Of a stretch of 64,000 nucleotides of DNA, positions 20,135 through 30,606 are shown piece after piece (within the stretch, counting starts at the first letter, position 1; each line of letters starts with the position of its first letter). Location: the NCBI GenBank assembly GCA_029990175.1, contig JARKIP010000038.1, forward strand, positions 21,955,501 to 22,019,500, written 5' to 3'. Origin of the DNA: Petunia secreta (lineage: Eukaryota > Streptophyta > Magnoliopsida > Solanales > Solanaceae). Position numbers and translations under genes: made by a program. A model generated the notes under the pieces. It worked only from the letters and a program-made list of their open reading frames with translations. It was not told the DNA's origin and did not search any database.

Positions 20135-21870
20135 ATGGCTGATAATAGCGGTAACAATAGTGAACGGGCTGACGTTCCGTTGGCCAACAGCCCATTTCAC
20201 CAATGACAACTGAAGAGTTCCAGATTTATATTGTCACTACGTTAAGAGCTCTCCAAAATAGACAGGATGAGCAAGCTAACATTAATGCTGAGTTCCGTGC
20301 TTCGTTGGAAGCGAGGAACAGTGCCACACCGAACAGCACCCAGCCTTCGGCTCCTGGTGGAGGCATCCCGCTCTTCGTTCCTGCGGGCGCGATAACAGGG
20401 GGACCTCACAACGGGGCCACGTCTGGGGGTTCGGGGAACAATCCAACTACAACGCCATACTTCGGGACGATTCCCATCGTGGCTGAGACAACATCCTCGG
20501 TTGATGTTGAAAATTTGAGCAGGGAAATTGAGGCTCGCATCGAGGCGCGCGTGGAAAAGCGCCTCGAGGGGGTGCCGGAGATAACAAAAGAGGAAGATGA
20601 CCTCGATATTGATCAATACAAGGAGCTGCCCTTCTAGCCTGAAGCGGCTCCAGCCCCAACCCCCAAGAACTTCAAACTCATGTTCTTGAAGAAATATGAT
20701 GGGACTACCGATCCCAGAGAACATGTGAGAGAATATATGGCTATGGTGAAGAGCAACGACCTAACGGCTATACAGCTCGAGTCGATGTTCTTGAAGAAAT
20801 TTGGCGAGTCCTTGGAGAAGGGGGCTCTACGTTGGTATATGTGCCTGCCAGCGGGGTCGATTTTCACCTTTAAGAAAATGTCTAGCGCCTTCGTTAAGGC
20901 GCACACCGGGGCTCAAAAGATCCTCCAAAGGAAAGAGGATATATGCGAAGTGAAACAAAATCCCGGTGAGCCACTCAAAGAATTTCTTAAGCGATTCCAC
21001 GCCGAACGCATGGACGATACCTTGGCCATCATGGCATTTGAAAAAGGTATCAATATTCGCAATTCTGATGCTGCCGCTGAATTGTGAAATGAACTCCAAC
21101 AATATCAGGTCCTAACATGGGAGGATCTGCACAAGCGCACATACTCTAAAATTAGATTGGAGGAGGCTGAATTCAAAAGCCGAGGTTATCATCAAAGAAA
21201 CCGAGGCGAGTCTTCGCACCGAGCCGAGGCGTCGCGAAGCAACCCGAAGGGGAGGTATGAGCCATATACCTCGACAAGGCAGCATGTTTCCCAGAGGCTG
21301 GGAAACTCCTTCGGTAATTCATACCCAAACTCACACATAAGCCAAAGGCTCGGAGGGAAGGTTCAACCCAACACGAACCAAAGAAATCCCTCAAGCCCCG
21401 CTTCGGCTCCAAAAAAGGATCTACCTCGGATCCAAGACTACAACTTCAATATATCGACCTCGGAGCTGGTCAATGTAGTCAAAGGGACTGCCGGGGTAAG
21501 GGTTCCCAAGGATATGAGGACCCCGGCAGATAAAAGAGACCACAATCTGTATTGTGAATTCCATGCAGATTATGGCCATAGGACCGAGGATTGCAAAGCT
21601 TTGCGCCTCGAGGTAGCTCACTTGTTGAAGAAGGGAGTCTTGGCCGACTTCCTTACTGACAAGGGGAAAGACAATTTCTCCAAGAACCGAGGCGATGGAC
21701 AACCACCTCGGGCTCCACCCCCGGAGAGAGTAATGAACGTCATTACCGGGGGATCAGAGGTGAATGGCGTAAATTTTGCCGCGGCCAAGAAATTCGCCAA
21801 GCTATCCATCACCATGGAGAAAAGAACCCGTGTTGGCGGCTCGGGTAAAGACATTGTGTTTGACGATGAT
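20135..21870 (+). pseudogene. Tat gag, nonsense-broken
   Basis: An ATG at 20135 starts MADNSGNNSE, but that frame stops after about 23 codons. The main frame opens at ATG 20203 (MTTEEFQIYIVTTL). It contains the capsid-type Retrotrans_gag block (YDGTTDPREHVREYM, LEKGALRWYMCLP, FLKRFHAERM) and a knuckle-like YCEFHADYGHRTEDC near 21550-21595. In-frame stops stand at 20635 (TAG) and 21085 (TGA), with reading frame kept on both sides. Gag would form the particle, and this copy cannot make it full length. Confidence 0.88.
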
Positions 21871-22458
21871 GACTGTGATAGGATGATGTTCCCCCATCAC
21901 GACGCTTTGGTCATCATGCTGAGAATCAACGACTCTGACATCAAAAGAGTCTTGATCGACCCCGGTAGCTCGGTCAATATAATCAGCTACGGGGCTGTTA
22001 AGAAAATGTAGCTGAAAGGGGAGGTTGTCCCCAAATCAACAGTGTTAGCCGGCTTCAACAACTCCACGGAGAAAACATTGGGTGACATCACACTCAAGAC
22101 ATTTGCCGAGGGGGTTGTTAAGGAAACACTGTTCCAAGTCATGCCCGAGGATCTGGCACACAATGTGATCCTCGGAAGGCCATGGATCCACTCCATAGAA
22201 GCTGTTCCCTCCACCTTGCATCAAGTGATTAAATTTCCTACACCTTGGGGAGTTCGATCAATCAAAGGGGAGCAACGACTAGCAAGGGAGTGCTATTCGG
22301 TTGCATTAAAAAGTGGAGTCGCCTCGATCTGGCCAAAGCAATAGCAACGACTGGAACCGAGGTCAAGCGGGGAGGACGCCCGAGGGGAAGTTGAAAAGAT
22401 TCCAGCTTGTATCCAAGAGCCTCGGAAGCAAAAGGCCGAGGATTCAACCGTTGAAGAA
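21871..22458 (+). pseudogene. Tat protease region, nonsense-broken
   Basis: The same frame continues with RVLIDPGSSVNIIS, the aspartic protease motif (DPG here where many relatives have DTG), and HNVILGRPWIHS, the typical second protease motif. Stops at 22009 (TAG) and 22342 (TAG) are in frame. The linker PRSSGEDARGEVEK leads into RT. Confidence 0.85.
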
Positions 22459-23823
22459 TTGGAATCTTTCACCCTATTGAAAGAGTCCCCCGATAGAAAA
22501 GTGTTTCTCGGCTCGGAGTTGGACCTGGAGTCGAAAAAGGCGATTATTGAAGTTTTCAAGTCCAACCATGACTGTTTTTCTTGGTCCCATTCAGACATGA
22601 CGGGTATCGATCCGGAGATCATGACTCACAAGCTGAACGTGGACCCAAAATTTACCCCGGTGAAGCAGAAGAAGAGACCTCATGCCGGAGTCAAAAAGAA
22701 GGCGATCAAGGATGAAACCACCAAGCTACAAGAAAATGGTTTCATAAGAGAAGTTAAATACCCCGAATGGCTAGCCAATGTTGTGGTCGTACCGAAGAAG
22801 AATGGCAAGTGGAGAATGTGTGTGGACTACACTGACTTAAACAAAGCTTGCCCCAAAAATTCATATCCATTGCCACAAATTGACAGGTTAATAGACTCCA
22901 CGGCTGGATACAAACTATTAACCTTCTTGGATGCATATTCGGGCTATAATCAGATTCTCATGGACCCGAAGGATGAAGAAAAGACCTCGTTCATCACTGA
23001 CCGAGGTACTTTCTGTTATAAGGTGATGCCCTTCGGTTTGAAAAACGCCGGGGCGACCTACCAAAGGTTGGTATGTCGCATGTTCAAGGAGTATATTGGG
23101 AAGTCTATGGAGGTCTACATAGCTGATATGCTCATTAAATCGATCCGAATGGAGGATCATTTGAATCATTTGAGGGAAGCCTTTGCTGTTTTGAGGCAAT
23201 ACGGCATGAAATTGAACCCTGAGAAGTGCGCCTTCGGCGTTGGATCGGGCGAATTCTTGGGATTCATTGTCTCCGAACGAGGAATCGAGGCTAACCCCGA
23301 CAAAATCAAAGCTATTGAAGAGATCCCCGAGGAGCTGACCGGGGTGAAAGAAGTTCAACGCTTGACTGGCCGAGTCGCTGCCTTGAGTCGATTTATCTCA
23401 AGGTCCTCAGAGCGATGCCACAAGTTCTTCTCCGTTTTGAGAAAAAACAATCACTTCGAATGGACACTGGAGTGTAAACAAGCGTTGAAAGATTTGAAAC
23501 AATATTTGGCTAACGCACCGTTGCTTGCCAAGCCAAAAGAAGGTGAAACATTGCTGGTCTACTTGGCCGTGTCCGAGGTGTCTGTCAGCGCTGTGTTGGT
23601 TCGAGAGGAAGATGGCAAGTAGCAGCCCATCTACTATGTGAGCAAGACACTGCTCGACGCTAAAACCAGGTACCCACACTTGAAACAATTAACACTCGCT
23701 TTGCTTGTCACTGCTAGGAAACTACGACCCTATTTCCAATGTCATCCAATAGCGGTAGTTTCAACCTTCCCTTTAAGGAGTATATTGCATAAACCTGAGT
23801 TATCAGGGAGGTTATCAAAATGA
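22459..23823 (+). pseudogene. Tat reverse transcriptase, catalytic Asp lost
   Basis: Conserved blocks are present in order: GFIREVKYPEWLANVVVV, WRMCVDYTDLNKACPKN, FLDAYSGYNQI, VMPFGLKNAGATYQ. The catalytic box then reads YIADM (23116-23130) where the family has Y-V/I-D-D-M, so the first of the two metal-binding aspartates is alanine. The thumb and connection follow (GEFLGFIVSERGIEANP, IAL-type LTGRVAALSRFI), then a QPIYYVSKTL segment from the first, degenerate RNase H. Stops at 23620 (TAG) and 23821 (TGA) interrupt the same frame. Confidence 0.9.
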
Positions 23824-23832
23824 GCGGTAGAT

Positions 23833-24528
23833 TTGAGCGAGTATGATATCACCTATCAACCTCGGACTGCCATTAAGTCTCAAGTCTTAGCAGACTTCGT
23901 GGCTGATTTTTGTATTGGAATTTTGCCCGAGGCGGAAAAAGAAAACTCCATGGGAAAAGGAATCTCCTCGGGACTATGGATACTTCACACCGATGGAGCA
24001 ACAAACTCCAAAGGTTCAGGGTTAGGCATAGTCTTGAAAGCACCCATCGGGGAGAAAGTCGGGCACTCGGTTCGGTTCAAGAAAGTGACCAACAACGAGG
24101 CAGAATATGAGGCAGCTTTAGCGGGTTTGGAGCTGGCTAAAGAAATGAGGGTTGAAAGAATCGAACTGAGGTGTGATTTACAGTTGGTAGTGAACCAGGT
24201 CCTCGGTGATTATATGGCTCGGGAGCCCAGAATGCAATTATACTTGGATCGAGCACAAAGAATCTTGGCCCAATTCTAAGAATGACAAGTTAAACAAGTG
24301 CCTCGGGAAGAAAATATCGAGGCTGATGCTCTGGCTAATCTTGGTTCAGCGATCGACGAAGCTCACTCGGGGACTGACTCAGTGGTTCGGCTGCTATCCG
24401 CACAAATGAGAGAGATGAAGTTGCAGGTCAACTCAGTGGACAACCGATGGGATTGGCGAAGTAAGTTCATCTCCTACTTCGACTCGGGGACTGTCCCCCA
24501 GGACAAAAAAGAAGCAAAGAAGTAAAGG
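23833..24528 (+). pseudogene. Tat RNase H (second RNase H domain)
   Basis: It contains WILHTDGATNSKGSG (first Asp), NNEAEYEAALAGLELA (Glu) and RCDLQLVVNQV (second Asp), the archaeal-type RNase H found in Tat/Athila elements after a degenerate first copy. Two stops near 24277-24285 and one at 24523 are in frame with the following PREENIEADALANL, which ends the domain. It would remove the RNA strand during reverse transcription. Confidence 0.85.
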
Positions 24529-24540
24529 ACCCAAGCAGCC

Positions 24541-25688
24541 TCGTATCACCTGATCGAGGGTAACCTATATAAAAGGTTATATTGCGGCCCGGTGGCCAAG
24601 TGTTTGGGTCCCGATGAGGCAAGGTACGTGATGGCCGAAGTGCACGAAGGCGAGTGTGGAAATCACTCGGGGGGAAAATCCTTGGTGCGTAAGTTATTAA
24701 GAGCTGGGTATTATTGGCCCACAATAAGTGCCGATGTAAAAGCCTTCGTGCAGAAATGTGATAAGTGCCAACGCCATGGGCGGATGATCCACCAGCAGGC
24801 CGAGCCTCTACATTCATTGGTATCACCATGGCCCTTCATGAAATGGGGAATGGATATTGTTGGACCATTGCCCAAGGGAAAGGGTGGTGTTCGTTTCATT
24901 TTAGTGCTAACCGATTACTTCACAAAATGGGTGGAAGCAGCGGCTCTCACCGAGGTAAAGCAAAAGCAAGTAATCGACTTCATCAGAAAGAACATCATCT
25001 ATAGGTTCGGTGTCCCAAGAGAGATTGCCTGTGACAATGGTAAACAATTCATGGGGGCAGCTATCACTGATTTCTTCAAGCAGTGGGGGATCAAAAGAAT
25101 TACTTCGACCCCTTATCACCCAAGTGCCAATGGTCAAGCTGAGTCTTCAAATAGAATCATAATTGAAAATCTCAAGAAAAGACTCGATGAGAAAAAAGTC
25201 CCTTGGCCCGAGGAGCTGCCCGGGGTGCTATGGGCCATGTGAACGACGGAGAAGAACAGCACCGGTGTGACTCCTTTCTCGCTTGCTTATGGCATGGACT
25301 CCCTAATCCCCGTAGAAGTGGGCGAACCAAGCCTTCGGTACGCCCACACTGCTGAGGATGCAAACCAAGAGGCAATGCGCATAGAATTGGATCTGCTCGA
25401 GGAAAAAAAGAACTAGCTTTGGTTCGGCTAGTCGCCCAAAAAAGGCAGATCGAGGCGTACCTCAATAGGAAAGTCAAACTCAGGGACTTCAAAGTTGGAG
25501 ACTATGTGTTAAAAACTACGAACCAATCAACAAAGGAAGACAGCGGATGAAAGCTTATTGCAAATTGGGAAGGACCCTACAGAGTCAAGGCAATCGTTGG
25601 AAAGGGGTCTTATCAAATTGAGAGTTTGCAAGGCGAACCCGAACCTCTGAATTGGAATATCTCCAATCTGAAGCGGTACTACTTCTAG
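24541..25688 (+). pseudogene. Tat integrase
   Basis: The zinc finger reads HEGECGNHSGGKSL to CDKCQRHG (HHCC). The core has GMDIVGPLP (Asp), IACDNGKQF (Asp) and NGQAESSNR (Glu), so the D,D,E triad is intact. The frame stops at 25240 (TGA) but continues in the same frame through TGVTPFSLAYG, shifts near 25408, and ends with a GPY/F-type module (NWEGPYRVKAI) and stop at 25686-25688. There is no chromodomain. Confidence 0.9.
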
Positions 25689-26410
25689 TCGAGGTAAATA
25701 CTTTTCAATCGTTTTAAAACTCAACAGCCCCGAGCCGAACAATGCTCCTATGGCACCGATCGAAATGTACTTAACTTACTCCTCGTTCCATCTTTTTGCT
25801 TGACCTTTTCAGGAAGCGAACCGAACGATTTTCAGTGCTCGGATCATCATCAAGATGCACAACCGAACACTGGGGGGGAGTGAGAAGGATTGATACCGAG
25901 GTCAACATCGAGCCTCCCAACTGAAGCTTGTCTATCCGACAACTCGGGATTTACGCCCCAGGAATAGATTTAGTACATTGTAAATTAGCCCGGCAGTGGC
26001 ATATTGTCAATTTGCTTTTATTGAAAATTTGTTTTTCACCTAAGGTCCGCTTCGACTTGGTTCTATGTAAATAGCCGATTTCTAGCTCGTTGATATAAAT
26101 AAAATGACTTTGATCTCATCTATTTTATCTGTATAAATCTTGCACTCCGAAGCTGCACAATGCATCGGCTCGAGGACGAGACGTCGTTCTAAGTTTGCAT
26201 CGATTAAATTCAGTTAAGTCTTGCAAGCAAGTTATTTATTTTTAACAGGGTGTTCGGTATATGTAAAAGCCAACATTCGAAATAAAGGCACAAATGATCT
26301 TTCATTAAAAAAGCCCGAAGGCTGAGAATATTTACATTAAAAAATGACCCGAAGGTCCAAAATACAAGCATAAAAGCCCGAAGGCTCACAAAAACAACGC
26401 TACCAGAAGT
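25689..26410. other. non-coding spacer between pol and the antisense gene
   Basis: No frame is supported on the plus strand. Near 26311-26390 the motif GCCCGAAGGCT occurs at least twice with one diverged copy, close to the 3' end of the antisense gene. It may be its 3' UTR. Confidence 0.5.
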
Positions 26411-29271
26411 TTATGCCTCGGGAGAACCACCTCCATCCTCGGAGCCCCCCTGGGCATCTTCATCTTCTTCTTCATCCTCATCGTCGCTCGACGCCTCACT
26501 TGATGGGAGTTCATCAATGATTGCTTGGGCTTTCGCCGATTTTGACCTCGGCTCTAGCAATCTCCTCATCCAAGTCGATCTCCCCGGCGCGGCATCGCTT
26601 GAGCAGCTTCAGCCGAGACTTGATAATGGCCCATCGCTTGTCCAGTTCGGGCCTCTTGACCTTGATTGCAGCCCTACTCTTTCGATCAGCAATCTCATCT
26701 TGAAGGGCTTCAATCTTAACATCTTTAGCTGAAAGCTTGGAGTTCTCGCTTTCCAGCTTTTTGATATGAAGCAGATGCTTCCTCAGCTGTTCGTGATGCT
26801 TTTTGGCCATCTCCACAGCCTCGACCTTTGCTTGGGTCAACTCAGCGCTTAGTCTCGCAGCCTCAACCTCCAGTCTCGAGCGCTCAACTTGAAAGCCATC
26901 ACCGAGGGCTTTAATTTTACCCTCGGAAGCTACCTCGGCCTCACGCAAGTCGGACTGGGACTTGGACAAGTCAGTCTTCAGTGCAGCTATTTGTGCATTG
27001 AAATTGTCCTTTTGCTTGTCCCATAGGCGAGCTACGCGCCGAACCTCTTCAGTCCTCGAGGACTCAACTTCGATGGCCCTCATTGATAGGATGAAACTCT
27101 GAGCAGAAGTTAACCAAAGAATCAGAGTCAGCTACGAACCGAAGGTAAAGATAAAAAAAAATTTAAAAGCATAGCTCAAGTGCGGTGAAATTTACCCTCA
27201 TAGCGCTAGAGGCCATGGTATTGTATAGTTGGCCAGGGGAAAACTCCTGCACAACTTTGTCCTCGGCCGGCCCCAACAAAGGTGTGAGACTCAAGATGTC
27301 GCCTCGGTCACAAGCCAACAAATTTGAAGAAATCGGCACTTCAAGTCTACGATAAGACCCCACCGAGGATGAAATCCTCGCGGGTTCGGAGAGTGACCTA
27401 ACCGCTCCGGTGCTGACTCCCTCTGCAGATGTAGCAGTGCTGGTCTCCACAACCTTGGCCTTGCCCTTAGCCTTGGCAACTGCCACCTCGGATCCAATTT
27501 CTTGATCCTCGAGGTCGATAAACTCAACCTCCTTCTGAGCTAAAGCCTCAGCAGCTGCATCGTCGGGCTCATCGATCAGCCCTCGGCGCCTCTCAACTGC
27601 TACCTCGGGTTGGGGAGGAATTTCTGCCTCGGTGCGAGGAGCCGCCGAGTGGGAGGGTTTCTTTGAAATTGCCCTCTTCCTCTTCACGCCTACAATAATG
27701 GAAGAAATTAGAATAAAGAAGTAAAAAAGGAACGATATTCGATGAAATCAACCGAGGATGAATATTACCTTTGGAGGTCCCTTGGCCGGGAGCTCCCTTT
27801 GTAGCTTTTGAAGACTTGGAAGCCTTCAACCCCTTATACTCTCCGGCCACCGCAGCCAGGTTATCATCTGACTCGGTTTCCTCCCCATATTTCTTCTTCT
27901 TCTCCTCCTTCTTCTTCTTCTTGCTTTTTTTTTGTGTTAATGGCACGGTTTGGGAAACCTAGTGCCGAGGGAAGAAAAATCAGCAAGGCAAAATCAAAAT
28001 CTCAAAATGACCTACCAAATAAAGAATCATCAAAAACTTACCATGCCTTTTACATTGCCAACCGAAGTCGGCAGCCATCTTCATCCATGTCCTCTCGGGA
28101 CGTTCACGAGCCCCGGTCATTGCTTTGACCCACTCAGTCAAACCTTCAGGGGGCACGATGTCGACCTTGTTGGCTGAAGAAATAACAAAAAAAAAATGAA
28201 GTCAGCTAACATGAACAAGTCACCGAGGAATGAAATGCAAAGGGAAGAGTACTTACGTGTGTTATTCCACCGTTCGGGAAAATTAGGCTCGGTGGACAAA
28301 ACACTTGTCTCCAATAAAATGTAACGATTACTCCAGCCCCGGTCCCTGTGGTCTTCACTCTTGTGAAGAAGGGCAAATTTTCCTCGGTTGTTCAAGGCCA
28401 CGACCCCGGACTTATGGAAGTATGGGTAGTAGAGTGAAATGAGATGTTGAAAGGTGAAGTCTACCCCGGCCTTCGTGCTTAACCAATCCATGCATTGGAC
28501 AACCCTCCAGACGCCGGGGCCAAGTTGAGCCAAATATAAGTTGTAGGCCCGGCAAAAATCATCAATAACTCTGCGCACCGGGAGAGAGAAGCCGAGGGTG
28601 AAAGGATAAGTGTAAGCAAAAGAAAGCCCCTCAATATGGTGGCAGACTCGGCTTGTTGGATCAGGTATGATCACTTTAACCTCGGGTCCAAATTGGCACT
28701 CCCTCCGAACCCGCTCAATGTGAGCTTGAGTTATGCGGGTCGGTGTGGTGTTCATAGGAATATTTCTATTCTTTTCTTCCTGCTCGGCTGTCTGAGCTTG
28801 CAGCTTCAGATCCTTGCTATTATCGAAATGGGAGGGGATTATTTGGTGAGGCTCAAGCTCCTGCTCGAGGGGAATCACCGGTCCCGAAGATCCCCCCTCG
28901 GCGATGTTCCCGCCCTCGGTCTCGCCCACGGCATCATCGCCCTCGGCGTCATCACCATCACCATCACCTCCGTCATCATCACCTCTGAGGATGACGCCAC
29001 TGAAACTACCAATCATGACGTCATCAAGCGTGGCGTCATCCTCCCCCATGTCAGCTTCTTCCTCCTCCGTTGCCAAATCGCGCCTAGCCCTAGCTTTACG
29101 GCGCTTTGGGCCTCCAACGCCGGAAGACACCTCACCGCCTTCCGCCGCGGTCGTGAAGACTGCCGGCGTAGCAGCGGCGACATCGCCACTACCAGTGGCC
29201 ATAGCCAAGGGTGGAACTCGCACCCTTTCACCCGAGTCGCTTGAGTCTTGCCTAGACATGGTGGTAGACAT
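26411..29271 (-). CDS. antisense spliced gene of the Tat element (putative gypsy-type transposon protein, coiled-coil end)
   Basis: The gene runs opposite to gag-pol. Exon 1 (29271 to 28257) starts MSTTMSRQDSSDSGE, has an acidic disordered region, a basic patch PKRRKARAR, then a globular block with YTYPFTLGFSLPVRRVIDDF and QLGPGVWRVV, which I associate with the putative gypsy-type transposon domain. It ends at a CGTAAGT donor. Exon 2 is about 28173-28042 (NKVDIVPPEGLTEWVKAM), exon 3 about 27958-27769 (lysine-rich), exon 4 about 27689-27196, and exon 5 about 27098-26411. Exon 5 has a long heptad coiled coil (EEVRRVARLWDKQKDNF) and an acidic tail (DDEDEEEDEDAQGG) reached after a frame shift near 26530. 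Donors and acceptors are canonical, but the phase between exons 2 and 3 does not close, so the exact junction or intactness is uncertain. Function is unknown, and an accessory or regulatory nuclear protein is possible. Confidence 0.7.
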
Positions 29272-29649
29272 GGTGGCAGCCTGAGATTGAAGATTTCTTG
29301 AAAGTTTGAGATTAAAGGAAGTGTTAAAGGAAGTATGAAGATTGTTTTCTTTCCTTTTGACACTGTTGATCGCACAAAGATGGAAATGAAGAAGAAAGTT
29401 TGGTAGGGTGGTATTTATAGGTTTGGAAGAGTCAAGTGGTAAGACGTCATCATCATTGTAACGTTAGGAAAGCCAAAATTACGGCGTGACCATTGGGGCA
29501 ACCAACGGGTGGATGACACGTGTCCATGAGAGGTGACTTGATGGGACGCGAACCGTTGACAAAATTTTGAAATACTTGGATAAGATCAAGCCACGTCACT
29601 TTCCTGCTAAACTCCACTCCACTCCTCGGTGACCTCGGTAGGTGACCGA

Positions 29650-29667
29650 GGTGTGGGGGGGACTATC
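29650..29667 (+). other. polypurine tract of the Tat element
   Basis: GGTGTGGGGGGGAC followed by TATC immediately precedes the 3' LTR start TGTATTGGG and is the plus-strand priming site. Confidence 0.75.
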
Positions 29668-30233
29668 TGTATTGGGTAAAAATCGACCACCAGTGATTCG
29701 CCCCGGTCATGAAAATGGACAACGACCGAACACGTATCGGCGAGCCATAAACCGAAGCAAATCAATGAATCGCCGAAGCCAGGCACCTAGGTCATCACTG
29801 AAGGCAAGCCGTAAGCTAAGCTTCGGTGACAGCCACCTCGGTCAAGCAACAGGGCCTTGCCACCGAGGTCAGTTATTCACACCTCGGTGGATCCCCTCGG
29901 TTCAAGCGGCTTTGCAGCCCACTTTCTCAGCCCACTACCTCGCCCATTAACTCCACCCATAAATGCTCCAGACGTGGGATGGCCATAAAGAAGTAGTGGA
30001 GAACGTGGGATCAGAGCTTGTATCTATAAATAGCACTTTATTTTACATTGTACGGATCCAGAAATTTATACTGAAACTCTGCCCAAATTTATACTCACAA
30101 TCATATATTGAAATACAGTTATTTTTCCGTATTTACATCCTTTTTCGTGTATTTATTCAACTTTGATACGAAAAATTGCTTGTATTCGAATTCAAATTCG
30201 ATTTGTAATCCTAAACTGATTTAGGCCCATACA
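29668..30233 (+). repeat. 3' LTR of the Tat element
   Basis: 566 bp, the same length as the 5' LTR, with about 22 substitutions. Five of these are clustered in one 6-base stretch near 29687-29692. It also lies just upstream of the antisense gene start and could carry its promoter. Confidence 0.92.
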
Positions 30234-30238
30234 CATAG

Positions 30239-30606
30239 TTTATGTATCTTACCAAATAATATGTGACTTAAGTAAATACTTAAAAAAAAATCCCAATATA
30301 GTCACTTGAATTACATTACTTTCAGGAGGTGCTAATTTCCATTTAATAATCAACTATGCTGAACATGAAAACCTACCTGTCGGCCATGGAGAAAATGAAA
30401 ACTCTAACTGAAGGATATCAAAGAAATACAGAAAAACCATGCTAGACAAGGAGAAAATGAAAACTCTAACTGAAGGATATCAAAGAAATACAGAAAAACC
30501 ATGCTAGACAAGAGTTTACTTTTCAAATTAATTAATTAAGCAATGGATATACACATAAAACATATCACAAAAAGACATTAAATCCAAGGAGCTAGGGAAA
30601 GTAATT
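30239..30606. other. 3' flank of the oxygenase gene
   Basis: This is AT-rich DNA between the Tat insertion and the oxygenase stop codon, presumably containing that gene's 3' UTR. The only structure seen is the tandem repeat at 30388-30511. Confidence 0.6.
30388..30511. repeat. perfect 62-bp tandem duplication
   Basis: A 62-bp unit beginning GGAGAAAATGAAAACTC occurs twice head to tail with no difference seen, about 100 bp past the oxygenase stop codon, so probably in or just after its 3' UTR. Perfect identity implies a recent duplication. Confidence 0.9.

Larger units (their letters stand above)
19478..30233 (+). mobile_element. Tat-lineage Ty3/gypsy retrotransposon with antisense gene
   Basis: The element is 10,756 bp. 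Both LTRs are 566 bp and start TGTATTGGG and end CCCATACA, with a perfect CATAG duplication at 19473-19477 and 30234-30238. By eye the LTRs differ at about 22 positions (about 96 percent identity), so the insertion is fairly recent for this window. The order gag, protease, RT, RNase H, integrase is that of gypsy. The long region after integrase with an opposite-strand gene matches the Retand-like branch of Tat. Base composition is richer in GC than the flanks. Confidence 0.92.

Noticed and set aside
22918..23358. Minus-strand 146-aa frame opposite the Tat RT
   Set aside because: Shadow of the conserved RT coding sequence.
28636..29284. Plus-strand frames of 202 and 126 aa opposite the antisense gene
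   Set aside because: Mirror frames of GC-rich acidic coding sequence. The serine/proline-rich translation is typical of a shadow frame.
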